A DNA stretch of 64,000 nt. It comes from Euglena gracilis (lineage: Eukaryota; Euglenida; Euglenophyceae; Euglenales). The stretch is from the NCBI GenBank assembly GCA_039621445.1, contig CP154955.1, positions 57,320,619 through 57,384,618 of the forward strand. The letters run 5' to 3'. This document shows positions 62,072 to 64,000 of this stretch, piece by piece (within the stretch, counting starts at the first letter, position 1; every line of letters begins with the position of its first letter). The translations under genes were made by a program, and so were the position numbers. Below the pieces are notes generated by a model. It ran no database searches. It was not told the DNA's origin and saw nothing but the letters and a program-made list of their open reading frames with translations.

Positions 62072-62313
62072 GGGTGGTGGTTAGTTTGGTTTCAGTTATT
62101 TCCTTTTGTGTTTGGTTGTTGGTTGTGTGGAATTTTCTCCTAGAGTGCACACCATGGGCGGAGGTGCTGAGTAGTTTTCCTTGTCGCGCATGTTGGTCTG
62201 GGGGGGGGGGGGGGGGGGGGGGTAAGAAAAATTGTATGCGAATTTGAGCTGCGGGGGTGTACAGGATTGTCTGCAATCGACAAACCTGGTAGAAAAAGAA
62301 AAATGAAAGCAGC

Positions 62314-62820
62314 TGGGCGACTACTCGACACCATTCGAATTCCAGGCCTTAGGGCTTTCGTCTTGGAACCCAGTGAAATGATGGGGGGTTAAGCTACTTG
62401 TTACCCCTACCACATGTGGAACGTTTGTGGATACGCGGCGGGTAGGGGGGGCACTTTCTCTTTAACCCTGGGTTGGAAACGGTGTTGGTGTTGTAAAAAA
62501 CGGTATTGCTGTAATCGAAAACGGTATGTAAAAATGATGAGCAGAGGAAGTTTGGGGGGGGAAGAAGTTTGCGGAGCTGTGTGCATTCTTGGAGCGTAAA
62601 TCCATTCAACCACAAGGTCATTCAAGGGGTATCCCATGATGCACAACCGGAAACACAAAACTGTGTATAAGTCAAAATTTTGGCAGAATTTTGAGTGGGG
62701 ACACCGGAAAATCCTGGAACAATGACCAGAAAGGATACTGGGCAGGGGATGACTAGGTTCATGACTCCTGTCACCTCCTTTCTAGTTGCCTCTGTAGTCT
62801 GCATCCATGGGTTTCGGGTG
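62314..62820 (-). pseudogene. Element B Pol protease-zone remnant, copy 2
   Basis: Duplicate of 49,230-49,737 with few changes (AAAATTTTGG for AAAAATTTGG near 62,675). Confidence 0.5.
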
Positions 62821-62823
62821 TCT

Positions 62824-63252
62824 TTACTCAAAATCCGAACCAGTGGCCATATAAGCCATTGACTTTCTTGACGCATATACGTCTCTGAATTTATGAGCGC
62901 TAAAGTAGGGATGATCCCTTTGGTTATGTGGGGTATCATCCCTCTCCCTGCCCGAAGCCGGGTGATAATCCTCAATGGAGGTTGTTCGTTGACCTACCTT
63001 ATGCCTTTTGGCTGAAGTATGATATTTTGTACTGCGACTCATATCGCGATGGCTATGGCTTGGGTGGGGAGGAGTCGCATGGCGACATTTGGGTGAGGGG
63101 TGGTTGGTTGATCCGCACAGTGAACATGTGTATCGTGACTGATATTTTGATTTTTGTGAATGCGCATTTTGTAAAAAATGAGAACTGCATGATGAGGCTG
63201 ATCCTCTTGGGCTTGTGTTGCGCTTTCGCGCTGCGGGATTGGACAATGGCAA
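62824..63252 (-). pseudogene. gag: Element B Gag tail with second zinc knuckle, copy 2
   Basis: Duplicate of 49,740-50,168, with the same frameshift relative to the main Gag frame. Confidence 0.65.
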
Positions 63253-64000
63253 GATATATGACCCTTTTTGTTACACAAAAAGCACAATTTGTCCGAAAAT
63301 TCTTCTGAAGAGCCCGAATTGCGCGATTTGGATTCCGCTATGGTGGTATGTGATAAGTGTGACACTTTTTTCACAGAACTGACTTGGATAGCGGGTATTC
63401 CTGTTGTAGGGTGGCTCGTATAAGCCGACTGAATTTGTCCAAGAAGCTGTGATAGCTTCAATTGTTTGGAAACATAGTTCCATCGCTCATCGAGCGTCAA
63501 AATATGTCCTGCGAGTTCCTCGCGGTGAATTTCTTTGATGAGTTTGGGAATACAGTGCAGCAATACTGCGTCAAATTGCTCTTTCATTTGTGTTTCGCCT
63601 AACTCGTCTACTTCGGCTGCCAAAAAGAGCCATTTTGAGTACCACAGGTCTATCGACCTCCATTTTCGGTCATGGGGGGCATATTGCCGCCATTTTTTCT
63701 CCAGAGTGATTCTGGAAACCAAACTGGAACATGATGAAGCATATTGCTCAACCAAATTCTGAAAAGAAATGCGCCCGCGAATGACCAATTGTCTGGCGCG
63801 TTCCTTTTCGTCTTTTGGTAGACAATCTATGAATTCCATTTTGATCACCTGTGGGTTTCCGTTATGGGTTGATCCTTTCAGATCCCAATAGTACTCCCAG
63901 TCACGGAAAAATTGTTTCCATGTGGTGGGGCCACCGTCCCATTGCGGCTTCACCTTATTCGCGATTGCGATGGTGTTTGTGTAATCTTTCTGAGTAACCC
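63214..64000 (-). CDS. gag: Element B Gag capsid and first zinc knuckle, copy 2, runs off right edge
   Basis: Duplicate of 50,130-50,917. The capsid-like domain and CFLCNKKGHISCHC are present; the coiled-coil part lies beyond the window if the tandem duplication is complete. Confidence 0.7.

Larger units (their letters stand above)
54011..64000. repeat. 13.08-kb tandem duplication, copy 2 (partial)
   Basis: Repeats 40,930-50,920 and runs off the right edge. Differences seen: homopolymer lengths (G5/G6 at 56,909, a G-run of over 20 at 62,200), single-base indels (58,421) and a few substitutions (for example at about 63,345, 63,441 and 63,851). Confidence 0.85.

Noticed and set aside
1-64000. 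tRNA, rRNA or other structured RNA genes
   Set aside because: None recognised by eye; the only tRNA-related strings are the 10-12 nt primer-binding sites.

Overview
The window is eukaryotic and almost entirely mobile and repetitive DNA. I recognise no intact host gene, rRNA, tRNA or CRISPR array. The elements are LTR retrotransposons of the Ty3/gypsy (chromovirus) type, the head of a LINE, a Tc1/mariner-like DNA transposon, a DIRS-like reverse-transcriptase element with long inverted repeats, miniature poly-C/poly-G-tipped elements, satellites and a short TTAGGG-type tract. This looks like a repeat-rich protist, alga or invertebrate genome; I cannot name the organism. The primer-binding site TGGTAGCAGA fits an animal-like initiator tRNA-Met 3' end and not the plant form, but that is weak taxonomic evidence.

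Layout. 0-4.5 kb: GC-rich LINE ORF1/ORF2 head on +, flanked by coiled-coil ORF pieces on -. 5.2-9.74 kb: decayed gypsy-like element D on + (gag, zinc knuckle, a DNA-methyltransferase-like domain, protease, RT, start of RNase H). 9.74-11.82 kb: fragment C, a decayed + strand copy of ORF4 of the element A family, carrying a miniature insertion. 11.8-15.0 kb: gene-free and satellite DNA. 15,028-31,784: element A, a 16.8-kb LTR element on - with near-identical LTRs, a 5-bp target duplication, tRNA primer site, polypurine tract, ORF0, Gag, Pol (ending in a chromodomain), and two large unrecognised ORFs (ORF3, ORF4). 31.8-39.3 kb: satellites and hairpin arrays. 39,345-53,718: element B, an older relative of A on -, with most of pol and ORF3/4 lost and replaced by about 8 kb that contains a mariner-like element whose transposase is split by a DIRS-like RT element. 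54,011-64,000: a nearly identical second copy of 40,930-50,920, so the locus is a 13.08-kb direct tandem duplication running off the right edge.

How parts work together. In element A, Gag, Pol and ORF3 lie in one reading frame separated by only two stop codons (TAG at 27,041-27,043 and TGA at 21,941-21,943). Each stop is followed within a few bases by a perfect stem-loop, which suggests stop-codon readthrough. ORF0 to Gag and ORF3 to ORF4 are joined by +1 overlaps; the ORF0-Gag arrangement is the same in element B. The coding strands of the A/B/C family are packed with short perfect hairpins (4-8 bp stems, 2-6 nt loops, A-rich in the sense RNA). Intergenic arrays at 32.4, 33.8 and 48.7 kb consist of little else. 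This hairpin saturation, the readthrough architecture, and the two unrecognised ORFs are the best candidates for something undescribed.
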